The translations under genes were made by a program, and so were the position numbers. From the NCBI GenBank assembly GCA_009699565.1, contig WLNX01000001.1, positions 1 through 28,498 of the forward strand: a DNA stretch of 28,498 nucleotides, in the 5' to 3' direction. The stretch's first letter is position 1. Each line of letters starts with the position of its first letter. The notes under the pieces are model-generated. The model had not been told where the DNA came from. It worked only from the letters and a program-made list of their open reading frames with translations, and did not search any database. This DNA is from Actinomycetota bacterium (GTDB lineage Bacteria > Actinomycetota > Thermoleophilia > Solirubrobacterales > Solirubrobacteraceae). Shown piece after piece: positions 1 through 7,397 of this stretch.

Positions 1-223
1 CCATAGCCCGGAAACCGGCAAAGGCCTCATCGGCCGCGGCGAGGGCGGCGTCAGCGTCCTCAGGAGTCGCGTCGGCGACTTCGACCAGCGTCTCGCCGGT
101 CGCAGGATCCTCGACCGCCATTGTGCGGCCACCGGTCGCGTCGCGCCACTGACCGCCGATGAAAAGGCGCCGCTCGACGGAATCGAGGGCTGAGCGTTCG
201 TCTGCCGCGCTAATCGTTGTCAT
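1..223 (-). CDS. Aldehyde dehydrogenase, succinate-semialdehyde dehydrogenase-like (N-terminal 74 residues, runs off the window)
   Basis: The minus-strand reading frame begins with ATG at 223 and is still open at base 1, so only the N-terminal 74 residues are visible. They contain the pattern RLFIGGQWRDATGG followed by EDPATGETLVEVADAT, the usual start of NAD(P)-dependent aldehyde dehydrogenases, closest in style to succinate-semialdehyde dehydrogenases. The family oxidises aldehydes to acids through a catalytic cysteine that lies outside the window, so substrate cannot be judged. A TAATCT hexamer ends 6 nt before the ATG and no Shine-Dalgarno sequence is seen, which suggests a leaderless mRNA. 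The family call is firm; the subfamily is a guess. Confidence 0.85.
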   Translation of the reverse strand, partial: MTTISAADERSALDSVERRLFIGGQWRDATGGRTMAVEDPATGETLVEVADATPEDADAALAAADEAFAGFRAM

Positions 224-229
224 TGGCCG

Positions 230-235
230 AGATTA
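230..235 (-). promoter_or_regulatory. Putative -10 element for leaderless aldehyde dehydrogenase mRNA
   Basis: On the minus strand TAATCT is followed by a 6-nt spacer (CGGCCA) and the ATG at 223. This TAnnnT spacing places transcription start at or next to the start codon. I see no convincing -35 element. It belongs to a set of similar starts in this window. Confidence 0.45.
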
Positions 236-273
236 GCGAGCCGCGAGCGGCGCCGGGAGTTTCGTCGTTCGGC

Positions 274-726
274 CTAGGTGAACATCCGGGCAAGCGACTC
301 GGCAACGCATACCGGCTTCTCGCCGCCTTCGGTCTCGAAGGTCTGCGTGACCATCATCTGCACTCCGCCGGGTACATCCTCGACCGAGCTGAGCGTTGCG
401 CGCATGCGGACCTTTGCGCCAACCATCAGAGGAGCCGGGAAGCGGACCTTCTGGTAGCCGTAGTTGACGGCGAATACGAAGCCCTCAACAGCCATCACCT
501 CGTAGGTGAATTTCGGTCCGAGTGAAAGCGTGAAGAGGCCGTGGGCGATCGTTCCGCCGAAGGGGGTCTCCTTCGCTTTTTCCGGATCGACGTGAATCCA
601 CTGGTGATCGCCGGTCACTTCAGCGAACTGGTTGATCGTCTCCTGCGTCACCTGGTACCACTCGCTAACTCCGAGCTCTTCGCCGACTGCGGCCTTGAGT
701 TCGTCCACACCATTAAGTGTCGCCAT
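274..726 (-). CDS. MaoC-family dehydratase ((R)-specific enoyl-CoA hydratase-like, hot-dog fold)
   Basis: This 150-residue protein has the length and motifs of single-domain MaoC/NodN hydratases. Residues about 34-65 carry FAEVTGDHQWIHVDPE and then FGGTIAHGLFTLSL, the hydratase-2 signature with its catalytic Asp and His. The family hydrates 2-enoyl-CoA to (R)-3-hydroxyacyl-CoA, in fatty-acid or polyhydroxyalkanoate metabolism, in the cytoplasm. The ATG at 726 is supported by a GAGGAG Shine-Dalgarno 5 nt upstream. It lies between the aldehyde dehydrogenase start (50 bp away) and the ABC1 kinase stop (42 bp away), all on the minus strand. The exact acyl substrate cannot be read from the sequence. 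Confidence 0.9.
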   Translation of the reverse strand: MATLNGVDELKAAVGEELGVSEWYQVTQETINQFAEVTGDHQWIHVDPEKAKETPFGGTIAHGLFTLSLGPKFTYEVMAVEGFVFAVNYGYQKVRFPAPLMVGAKVRMRATLSSVEDVPGGVQMMVTQTFETEGGEKPVCVAESLARMFT

Positions 727-731
727 TTGTG

Positions 732-754
732 CTCCTCTTCAGTCCGAATTAATA
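732..754 (-). promoter_or_regulatory. Putative promoter -10 and strong ribosome binding site of the MaoC gene
   Basis: On the minus strand an AT-rich island in the 42-bp gap contains TATTAA (749-754), which can serve as a -10 element. The Shine-Dalgarno GAGGAG follows at 732-737. Transcription from this -10 would give a short leader of about 16 nt. The -35 would lie inside the end of the ABC1 kinase gene and is not obvious. Confidence 0.35.
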
Positions 755-768
755 AGTTGAGCCAAAGC

Positions 769-2175
769 CTACGCGCGCGCGGCAAAAAACTGCGCGTCGC
801 CCTCGCCAAGCTCCGTCGACGGCGGCTCGTCAGCGAAATACTCAAGCGCGAGACGACCCCAGTCGCCGCCCGCGCGCAGTTCGCCGAGAACGCTGAACAG
901 CAGCCCTTCCATCCGTCGCATCAGCAGCGCCTCCGGCGGCAGGGTCTGCTTGCGCATGTAGTCGTAGTGAGGCGAGCGCGGCGAGCTGCCAATCTCGATC
1001 GCACCGCGAACATATTCGGGGCTGAGCCTTCGATAGCCGGTGGTGAAGTACCACTCGCCCGCCGTCTGAAGCTGCTCAAGGACTCGCTCGGGGTGAAACT
1101 CGTCCGGTTCGGGGAGATAGCCGAGCTCCGCCAGCCAGTAGTGGGTCTGCTCGGCGTCCCCCTCAATCACCGAGCGGGCCAAAGCGCGTTCGCCTTCAAG
1201 GTAATCCTCCGGCACGCGCCGAAGCAGCCCAAAGTCGAGGAAGCAGACGCGGCCGTCGTCGCAGAAGATGTAGTTGCCGGGATGCGGGTCGCCAAGCGCC
1301 AGGCGCTCGCGCTGAAGCAGGCCAAAGAAGAAACGAAAGGCGATCTCGCCGGCGCGGTCGCGCTCTTCCTCACTGCGTTCCTTCATCGCCGCGAAGCTCT
1401 GACCCGGCACGTATTCGCTGACGAGAACGCGGCGCGTTGAGAGCGACCCATAGATGGCTGGAACAAGGATGAACGGGTGGCCGCGGTAGGCGCGCGCGAT
1501 CTGGCGCTGGTTGGCGGCTTCCAGCTCATAGTCAAGTTCCTCGGCGATCCGCTCGCGCAGCTCGGAAAGAAGCGCTTTCGCGTCAACCCCGGGAGCCAGA
1601 CGCTTCAGCAGCGGGACGAGCATCTGGACGTTGCGCATGTCGGTCTCGACGGCCTCGGCTACCCCCGGGTACTGAACCTTGACCGCCACCTCCTCGCCGT
1701 CGTGGGTCGTCGCGCGATAGACCTGACCGATCGAAGCGGCGGCGATCGGCTCCTCGTTGAAGGTCGCAAAGACGTCCTCGAGCCGTTCGCCGAAGTCTCC
1801 TTCGATCACCTTCTTCATCTCCTTGAAGGAAACCTGCGGCGCGTTGTCACGCAGCTCAGCGAGGCGCTCCTTGAAACCCTCGCGGTCTCCTTCGGGAATG
1901 ATTTCGAAGTCGACCGTTGAGAGCACCTGGCCGATCTTCATCGCGGCGCCCTTCATCTGCCCGAGCTGCTTGACGAGCTGGTCTGCCAGCTCATAGGCGC
2001 GAGCCTGCGTTGCTTCCTCGGCGCGCTCGTCGGACCTCAATCGATTGATCGCGCTGGTGGCTGCCCACCTTGCGCTCTGGCCACCGACCAACGAACCAAA
2101 CTTGGCCGTGCGCGCAAGGCGCGAGCTGGGGACCTTGGCGGTCTCGTTGGTCTCTTTCTTCTCTTCTTCTGACAT
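769..2175 (-). CDS. ABC1/UbiB (AarF) family atypical kinase/ATPase
   Basis: The 468-residue protein carries the ABC1 hallmarks. These are the KxGQ motif (KIGQ, residues 80-83), the alanine-rich loop replacing the P-loop (AAASIGQVYRA, about 145-155), the VAVKVQYP lysine strand, GDPHPGNYIF as catalytic loop and LDFG as metal-binding motif. UbiB/COQ8 relatives support isoprenoid-quinone metabolism as atypical ATPases; actinobacterial homologues are mostly uncharacterised. I chose ATG 2175 rather than upstream starts. It has GGCGAGG as ribosome binding site and leaves 59 bp to the divergent exonuclease start, whereas longer forms would overlap that gene. No C-terminal membrane segment is evident. 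The N-terminus is acidic and lysine-rich. Role in the cell is inferred from family only. Confidence 0.9.
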   Translation of the reverse strand: MSEEEKKETNETAKVPSSRLARTAKFGSLVGGQSARWAATSAINRLRSDERAEEATQARAYELADQLVKQLGQMKGAAMKIGQVLSTVDFEIIPEGDREGFKERLAELRDNAPQVSFKEMKKVIEGDFGERLEDVFATFNEEPIAAASIGQVYRATTHDGEEVAVKVQYPGVAEAVETDMRNVQMLVPLLKRLAPGVDAKALLSELRERIAEELDYELEAANQRQIARAYRGHPFILVPAIYGSLSTRRVLVSEYVPGQSFAAMKERSEEERDRAGEIAFRFFFGLLQRERLALGDPHPGNYIFCDDGRVCFLDFGLLRRVPEDYLEGERALARSVIEGDAEQTHYWLAELGYLPEPDEFHPERVLEQLQTAGEWYFTTGYRRLSPEYVRGAIEIGSSPRSPHYDYMRKQTLPPEALLMRRMEGLLFSVLGELRAGGDWGRLALEYFADEPPSTELGEGDAQFFAARA

Positions 2176-2221
2176 CAGCACCTCGCCGGAAGTACGGACT
2201 GCCGACGCGCCCGTATCACGG

Positions 2222-2227
2222 TAGCCT
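2222..2227 (+). promoter_or_regulatory. Putative -10 element for leaderless exonuclease mRNA
   Basis: TAGCCT is followed by 7 nt (GCCGCCA) and the GTG start at 2235. No Shine-Dalgarno is present. The spacing matches leaderless actinobacterial promoters. Confidence 0.4.
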
Positions 2228-2234
2228 GCCGCCA

Positions 2235-3092
2235 GTGCCCCGTCCCCTCCTGGTCGCAGACACTCCTTCGCTGCTCTACCGCGCATTCTTCGCGCTGCCA
2301 AAGTCGATCAAAGGATCGGACGGCAAGCCGGTCAACGCGCTGCTTGGCACCGCGAACATGCTGCTGCAAGCGGTCTCCGACTACTCGCCGCGCGCAGTCG
2401 TCTGCTGTTTCGGCGCCGAGGCCGCCACCTACCGCACCGCAGCCTTCCCCGCCTATCACGCCGACCGTCCTCCAATGCCGCCGGAGCTTGCGCACCAGTG
2501 GGAGCTTGCGCCGCGGTTCCTCGCGGCCTGCGGCTGGAGCTGCTTGGACGCCGGCGCGCTTGAGGCCGACGACCTGCTCGGATCGCTGGCGGAGCTGGAG
2601 AGCGCAGCCGGCGGCACGACGATGATCTTCAGCGGCGACCGCGACATGTTCCAGTGCGCGTCGAGACAGGTGACCGTCCTCTACCCGGCCCGCGGCGGAC
2701 CCCAGCTGATCGGCCCGGCCGAAGTCCGCGAGCGCACCGGCGTCGGGCCGCAGCAGATTGCCGACCTGATCGCGCTTCGCGGCGACCCATCAGACGGCAT
2801 CCCCGGCGCCAAGGGGATCGGGGAGAAGGGCGCCGCACAGTTGCTCGAGCAGCACGGCTCGCTCGAAGAGGTGCTGAGGGCCGCTGAGGATCCCGCAAGC
2901 TCGATCGCTCCGCGGATGCGCGCGGCGCTGACCGACAACCCCGATCTGCTGCGCTCCTTCAAAGAGATCGCCACGCTTCAGCCGATCAAACTCAGGCGCC
3001 CGAAAGACGCCGGACTTGACCGATCCAACGGCAGCGCCGCGGCCCGGGAGCTGGGGATGAACCGCCTGGCCGAGCGGCTTGGCAAAGCCTGA
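2235..3092 (+). CDS. Stand-alone 5'-3' exonuclease / flap endonuclease (DNA polymerase I N-domain homologue)
   Basis: The 285-residue protein matches the 5' nuclease domain of DNA polymerase I without a polymerase part. Visible metal-site residues are D9 (LLVADT), E110/D112/D113 (LEADDLLG), D135/D137 (SGDRDM) and D184/D187 (GDPSDGIPG). The last motif leads into the helix-hairpin-helix GAKGIGEKGA. The Asp expected after the second strand (FDA in Taq and T5 enzymes) is Gly here (FGAEAATYR, G60). The family cleaves 5' flaps and RNA primers during replication and repair. The frame is open further upstream, but the sequence before GTG 2235 has no family similarity and runs into the ABC1 kinase. 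Its 3' end is 3 bp from the convergent ychF stop. Function is likely kept but the lost Asp deserves attention. Confidence 0.88.
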   Translation: MPRPLLVADTPSLLYRAFFALPKSIKGSDGKPVNALLGTANMLLQAVSDYSPRAVVCCFGAEAATYRTAAFPAYHADRPPMPPELAHQWELAPRFLAACGWSCLDAGALEADDLLGSLAELESAAGGTTMIFSGDRDMFQCASRQVTVLYPARGGPQLIGPAEVRERTGVGPQQIADLIALRGDPSDGIPGAKGIGEKGAAQLLEQHGSLEEVLRAAEDPASSIAPRMRAALTDNPDLLRSFKEIATLQPIKLRRPKDAGLDRSNGSAAARELGMNRLAERLGKA

Positions 3093-3095
3093 CGG

Positions 3096-4175
3096 TCAGG
3101 GAGTGAAGTTGACGGTGATCACGTCGCCGTCGGCCATCAGGTAGTCGCGCCCCTCGGTCCGCAGCGTGCCCTTGTCGCGCGCGGCCGCGTAGCCACCCGC
3201 TTCGACCAGCGCCTCCCAGCCAATGATCTCCGCGCGAACGAAGCCCTTCTGAATGTCGGTGTGGATCGCGCCTGCGCCGTCCCACGCCGTTGACCCGCGG
3301 CGCAGGTGCCAGGACTGCGCAGGTTTCGCCTCGCCGGCCGTGAAGAAGGCGATCAGCTCAAGCAGATCGAAGGCGCCGCGGACAACCAGCTCAAGGCCGG
3401 AAGCATCCAGTTCGAGGTCCGTTCGCATCGCGGCGGCGTCTTCGTCGCTCAGCTCGGAAAGCTCGGCCTCAAGCCGCGAGGAGATCGCAACTGCGCCGGC
3501 TCCCTCCTTTTCCGCATGCGCGGCGATCGCTTCGGGAACGGCAGCGTCGCCCTCGTCAACATTTGCGATGAACAGAACCGGCTTGCCGGTCAGCGGCTGC
3601 AACAGCCGCATCGCATCGGGCGCGTCGTCGGGAACCGGGACGGTCCGTGCCGGGCGGCCGGCGCTAAGCGCCTCGATCACGGCGGCAAGCCACTGCTCTT
3701 CGGCGATCGCGTGGGCGTCTCCGCCGCGCGCTTCGCGTGACACGCGCTGGTGGCGGCGCTCGGCCTGCTCGAGGTCGGCGAAGATCAGCTCGGTCTCGAT
3801 GATCTCGATGTCGCGAAGCGGGTCAACGCTCCCCTCGGAGTGGATCACGTTGGAGTCGCCATGGGAGCGCACGACATGAAGAAGAGCGTCGGTCTCGCGG
3901 ATGTTGGCGAGGAACTGGTTGCCCAGCCCTTCGCCCTTGTGCGCGCCCGCCACCAGCCCGGCGATGTCGTGGAAGGCGATCGTGTCCCAGACGATCTCCG
4001 ATGCGCCAACGGTCTGCGCCACCTGCACCATTCGAGGGTCCTCGACCGGCACGACGGCGATGTTCGGCTCAATCGTCGTGAACGGATAGTTGGCTGCCTG
4101 CGCCCCGGCCTGCGTCAGCGCGTTGAAGAGCGAAGACTTGCCGGCATTCGGCATGCCGATGATTCCAACCTTCAT
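3096..4175 (-). CDS. ychF: Redox-regulated ATPase YchF (Obg-family, OLA1-like)
   Basis: The 359-residue protein begins with the P-loop GMPNAGKSS (7-15). Further hallmarks are the FTTIEPN switch region, DIAGLVAGAHKGEGLGN as G3 and ANVDE in place of NKxD, the change that makes YchF prefer ATP over GTP. The C-terminal TGS domain includes TDIQKGF and the ending DYLMADGDVITVNFTP. Length is normal for the family. YchF binds ribosomes and is linked to stress and redox responses; it acts in the cytoplasm. It is last in a minus-strand run (M20 peptidase, epimerase, small unknown, YchF), 36 bp after the small gene. Assignment is very secure. Confidence 0.97.
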   Translation of the reverse strand: MKVGIIGMPNAGKSSLFNALTQAGAQAANYPFTTIEPNIAVVPVEDPRMVQVAQTVGASEIVWDTIAFHDIAGLVAGAHKGEGLGNQFLANIRETDALLHVVRSHGDSNVIHSEGSVDPLRDIEIIETELIFADLEQAERRHQRVSREARGGDAHAIAEEQWLAAVIEALSAGRPARTVPVPDDAPDAMRLLQPLTGKPVLFIANVDEGDAAVPEAIAAHAEKEGAGAVAISSRLEAELSELSDEDAAAMRTDLELDASGLELVVRGAFDLLELIAFFTAGEAKPAQSWHLRRGSTAWDGAGAIHTDIQKGFVRAEIIGWEALVEAGGYAAARDKGTLRTEGRDYLMADGDVITVNFTP

Positions 4176-4211
4176 TGCGGGCGAGCCGAACCGTCGAGAC
4201 GGCCGTCGGGG

Positions 4212-4442
4212 CTAACCGAGGCCAAAGCCGACGCGGTGTTCTTCGCTCTCGCTGCGGACGTAAACGACCTGCGAGCAGTTGACGCGGACCGGGCCGTCCT
4301 CGTCGTCGAGGTCGATCCAGTCGCCCTTCTCGAGCGAGTCGAAGAGCCGCGTGCGGTCGGCGGTGCTGAGCTTCAGCGGCAGACCTCCACCGCCTTTAAG
4401 ACCCAGTACCACCCGTTCGCGTTCTTCCGTTTCCTTGGCCAT
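4212..4442 (-). CDS. Small conserved-looking protein of unknown function (76 residues)
   Basis: I do not recognise this protein with confidence. It has 76 residues, a charged N-terminus (MAKETEERERVV), a glycine stretch (LKGGGG) and a beta-rich C-terminal half with DDEDGPVRVNCSQVVYVR. That half loosely resembles small actinobacterial proteins of the DUF3107 type, in which an acidic turn precedes a strand ending in A/VYV; this is a weak impression. The start codon overlaps the epimerase stop as ATGA, so translation is probably coupled. Coding-like codon use, the tight overlap and its place between two conserved genes argue that it is real. There are no membrane segments and one cysteine. Confidence 0.75.
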   Translation of the reverse strand: MAKETEERERVVLGLKGGGGLPLKLSTADRTRLFDSLEKGDWIDLDDEDGPVRVNCSQVVYVRSESEEHRVGFGLG

Positions 4443-4852
4443 CAGTGATCCTCCGCCGGCTGGACGAGCTCGGTCAGCACGCCGCCTGTGTATTTGGGAT
4501 GGGCAAAAGCAACTCGTGACCCGCGGATGCCGATCCGCGGCTGCTGGTCGATCAGCTCGATTCCTGCGGCGCGAAGGCGCTCAAGCTCGCTCTCGATGTC
4601 GCTGACCTGGTAGGCGATGTGGTGCATCCCCGGGCCGTTGCGGGCGAGGAAGCGGCCGACAGGGCTCTCTGCGTCAAGCGGCTGGAGCAGCTCGATGTGG
4701 TTCTCGCCGAGGTCAAGCAGAACCGCCTCGACTCCCTGCTCCTCGACCGTCTCGCGGTGTACGAGCTTCATCTCGAAGGAGGCTTCGTAGAGCGCAAGCG
4801 CGGGGTCGATCGCTTCGACGGCGATGCCCACATGGTCGATCCGGTCAAACAT
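4442..4852 (-). CDS. mce: Methylmalonyl-CoA epimerase
   Basis: The 136-residue protein has two glyoxalase/VOC half-repeats, RIDHVGIAV (about 4-12) and PGMHHIAYQV (about 74-83). Candidate metal ligands are H7, H78 and E128, with IELLQP nearby; VEEQGVEA carries the expected catalytic-region glutamates. The enzyme interconverts (S)- and (R)-methylmalonyl-CoA between propionyl-CoA carboxylase and the B12-dependent mutase. An upstream in-frame ATG (4960) would overlap the M20 gene and add non-homologous sequence. ATG 4852 fits the family start and follows the purine stretch GGGGGAGA closely. The mutase genes are not in the window. The gene sits 13 bp after the peptidase. Confidence 0.93.
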   Translation of the reverse strand: MFDRIDHVGIAVEAIDPALALYEASFEMKLVHRETVEEQGVEAVLLDLGENHIELLQPLDAESPVGRFLARNGPGMHHIAYQVSDIESELERLRAAGIELIDQQPRIGIRGSRVAFAHPKYTGGVLTELVQPAEDH

Positions 4853-4865
4853 TCTCCCCCGCAGT

Positions 4866-6179
4866 CTACGAAGCCGAGCCGAGCAGTTCCTGTGCGATCT
4901 CGCTGAAGCAGTTTGCAGCGTCGGCAAGGTCGCGCAGATCGATCCGCTCGTTCGGTGCATGCATCAGCGGCCACATCTCTGCAAGCGAGGTGTGACGCAT
5001 CGGGAAGAAGCCGTAGGCGACGGAGTCCGGGAAGGTCGCGCGCAGCGTCCGCGAATCGGTGAAGGCGGGCAGAACGACGGGGACGGTGCGCGCGCCGGGA
5101 TCGTTGCGCTCGACCCACCCCCTGATCGAATCCATCAGTGGGCTTTCGATCGCCGAGCCGTTGCCGATCGTCTGCTCGGTGAACTCAAGCCTGTAACCCT
5201 CGGTGCCGATCGCGTCCCCAAGGCGGCGGCGGACCAGCTCCTCGCCGAGCCCCGGCGGAGTGCGGCAGTCGACGCGGAGCTCCGCCCGCGACGGCAGCAC
5301 GTTGATCTTCTGCGAGGCTGAGATGACCGTTGGAGCGAAGGTGACGCCGAGCATCGGCTCGACAAAGCCGGCCAGCAGCGGCGCCGCTTCCCGCAGCCGC
5401 CCAAGCGCGCCGGCGCCATCGTCTCCCTCGACCGGAGCACCCAACTCGGCCATCAGCGCTCGTGCACCGTCGGTCAGGTCGTAGACCGGATCCCACTCGC
5501 CGAGCGCAGTTACCAGCGGCGCCAGTTTGAGGAGGGCGTTGTCGCCAAAGCGCGGGTTGCTGGCGTGGCCAGCTACGCCGTCGGTGGTGATCTTGAACCG
5601 GCAGACCCCCTTCTCGGCAACGCAGACCCCGTAGAGCCGCTCGTCGCCAAGCTCAAAGAAGGCGCCGGCTCCCTCGTTAATCGAGTAGTCGCAGCGAACA
5701 AGCTCCTCGTGGTTCTCGCACAGCCAGGCAATACCGTCATCGCCGCCGGTCTCCTCATCGACTACGCAAAGAATCAGAAGATCGCCCTGGGCGGGTCGCC
5801 AGCCGCTCTTTGCCAGCTCGATGCCGGCGGCAACTTCGGCGGCAGTCTGAGACTTCATGTCGATCGCACCGCGGCCCCAAAGCTCGCCGTCGATCACCTC
5901 GCCGCTCCAGGGATCGTGATCCCACTCCTCCGCGTTGGCGAGGACGGTGTCGCAGTGCGAGGTCAGGCAGAGGGTTGGCCCGTCGGCGGCGCCGCGGAGC
6001 CGCGCGACGAGGTTGGGGCGCTCTTCGGTGCGGCCGACGAGCGTCACTTCAAAACCGGCTTCCTGCAGATCGGCCGCCAGCTCTTCCTGAAGCGCGCGTT
6101 CGTTGCCGGGCGGGTTGACCGTGTTGTGGGCTATCAGGCGGCTAAGCAGACGGGTCGCGTGATCGGCCAGTTGGTCCAT
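4866..6179 (-). CDS. M20-family metallopeptidase/deacylase (ArgE/DapE/CPG2-like)
   Basis: This 437-residue protein shows the full M20 active site. H75 lies in LTSHCDTV, D107 in GRGAIDMKS, catalytic E142 and metal ligand E143 in VDEETGG, E169 in SINEGAG, and the final His in LMHAPNERIDL. The lid/dimerisation domain is about residues 190-320 (GVAGHASNPRFGDNAL). Members hydrolyse peptides or N-acyl amino acids with two zinc ions. The sequence cannot separate ArgE, DapE and general peptidase, and no arginine or lysine biosynthesis genes are nearby. It is first in the minus-strand run ending with ychF. A TAGGAT hexamer lies 6 nt before the ATG, suggesting a leaderless message for the run. Confidence 0.9.
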   Translation of the reverse strand: MDQLADHATRLLSRLIAHNTVNPPGNERALQEELAADLQEAGFEVTLVGRTEERPNLVARLRGAADGPTLCLTSHCDTVLANAEEWDHDPWSGEVIDGELWGRGAIDMKSQTAAEVAAGIELAKSGWRPAQGDLLILCVVDEETGGDDGIAWLCENHEELVRCDYSINEGAGAFFELGDERLYGVCVAEKGVCRFKITTDGVAGHASNPRFGDNALLKLAPLVTALGEWDPVYDLTDGARALMAELGAPVEGDDGAGALGRLREAAPLLAGFVEPMLGVTFAPTVISASQKINVLPSRAELRVDCRTPPGLGEELVRRRLGDAIGTEGYRLEFTEQTIGNGSAIESPLMDSIRGWVERNDPGARTVPVVLPAFTDSRTLRATFPDSVAYGFFPMRHTSLAEMWPLMHAPNERIDLRDLADAANCFSEIAQELLGSAS

Positions 6180-6185
6180 TCACCG

Positions 6186-6191
6186 ATCCTA
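6186..6191 (-). promoter_or_regulatory. Putative -10 element for leaderless M20-mce-ychF operon
   Basis: On the minus strand TAGGAT is followed by CGGTGA (6 nt) and the ATG at 6179. The position predicts transcription starting at the initiation codon. A clear -35 is not seen. Confidence 0.45.
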
Positions 6192-6230
6192 AACCAGCAG
6201 CGCCACTGGCTCTGCGAACATCGCCAACAG

Positions 6231-7397
6231 ATGGCGCATCAAGCATCACTGGGAACAGTCGCGCGCGAGTGGACCCGGTTGGGTTTCACAGGCTTTGGAG
6301 GACCCCAAGCCCACATTGCGATGCTGCGCGAGCTCTGCGTCGAACGTGAGCGGTGGATTGAGCCGGAGGAGTTTGAGCACGCCAACGCGGCCTGCAACCT
6401 GCTGCCGGGGCCGGCTTCAACGCAGCTTGCGATCTACTGCGCGCTGCGCACCGGCGGGCAGTGGGCGGCGCTGCTCGGCGGCCTTCTTTTCATCATTCCC
6501 GGGCTGGTGATGATCATTGCGCTGGCGGCAATCTCGCTCAGCAGCGCGCCGGCCGACTGGCTGCGCGGTATCGGTGCAGGCGCCGGCGCGGCGGTAATCG
6601 GCGTCGTGCTGCGCGTCGGCTGGGACCTAAGCCGCAGCAGCCTCGCGCCGCACGAGGGGCTGCGCCGCTGGCGCGCCGCGATCTACATCGCGATCGGCGC
6701 CGGCTCAGTTATCGCGGTCGGGCCGTTCGTCGTACTTGCGTTGATTGGCTGCGGTCTCGTCGAGCTGATCATCCGACGCGCCGAGGCACCGCCGCTCTCG
6801 TCGTTTGGCGCGCCTGCAGCAATCGCGCTGCTGCTCGCTGCGGGTGCCAGCCTCTCGACCCAAACACAGCTCGCCTGGACTGCGCTCAAAGTCGGCGCGC
6901 TCTCCTATGGCGGCGGCTTCGTGATCGTGCCAATCATGCAAGAGGACGCCGTCCGCGTTTACGGCTGGATGACCGATGGGCAGTTCCTCAACGCCGTTGC
7001 CCTCGGGCAGATCACACCCGGGCCAGTCGTTCAGACTGTCGCCGTCGTCGGCTACGCAGCAGCCGGGCTTGGCGGCGCGCTGCTGGCTTCTTTCGTCGCC
7101 TTCGCGCCCTCCTTCCTGTTCGTGATGGCCGGCGGCGGCCGCTTCCTCAGCCTGCGCAACAACACTGACGCACGCGCTTTCCTCGACGGAGCAGGGCCGG
7201 CCGCCGTCGGCGCAATCTTTGGCGCGCTGATCCCACTCGCTTCAGGCCTCAGTTTCACTTGGCAGTGGGTGATCGCGGCAGGCGCAACGGCGCTGCTCTT
7301 TGGCGCCAAGCTCGGCGTTGTACCAACGCTGCTGCTGGCTGCGGCGGCTGGCGCAATCGCAGCGCTGCTGGGCGCGCCGCTACCGGCGCTCGGCTAA
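6231..7397 (+). CDS. chrA: Chromate transporter, CHR family (bidomain ChrA)
   Basis: The 388-residue membrane protein has the two homologous halves of long-chain CHR proteins. The first half has GFTGFGGPQAHIAML (18-32) and NLLPGPASTQLA (56-67). The second repeats them as LSYGGGFVIVPIMQED and GQITPGPVVQTVAVVGY. About ten hydrophobic segments are visible. Characterised members export chromate; many homologues have untested substrates. The frame is open upstream to 5565, but that part is antisense to the M20 peptidase. ATG 6231 gives the normal distance to the first motif, though no strong Shine-Dalgarno is seen. Its stop overlaps the convergent oxygenase stop. Confidence 0.92.
   Translation: MAHQASLGTVAREWTRLGFTGFGGPQAHIAMLRELCVERERWIEPEEFEHANAACNLLPGPASTQLAIYCALRTGGQWAALLGGLLFIIPGLVMIIALAAISLSSAPADWLRGIGAGAGAAVIGVVLRVGWDLSRSSLAPHEGLRRWRAAIYIAIGAGSVIAVGPFVVLALIGCGLVELIIRRAEAPPLSSFGAPAAIALLLAAGASLSTQTQLAWTALKVGALSYGGGFVIVPIMQEDAVRVYGWMTDGQFLNAVALGQITPGPVVQTVAVVGYAAAGLGGALLASFVAFAPSFLFVMAGGGRFLSLRNNTDARAFLDGAGPAAVGAIFGALIPLASGLSFTWQWVIAAGATALLFGAKLGVVPTLLLAAAAGAIAALLGAPLPALG

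Noticed and set aside
4198..4207. Palindrome GACGGCCGTC between the 76-residue gene and ychF
   Set aside because: Ten-base GC-only palindromes are expected by chance here, and it lacks terminator or operator context.
5565..6230. Upstream extension of the chrA frame
   Set aside because: It lies antisense to the M20 peptidase and shows no CHR-family similarity; the family start fits ATG 6231.
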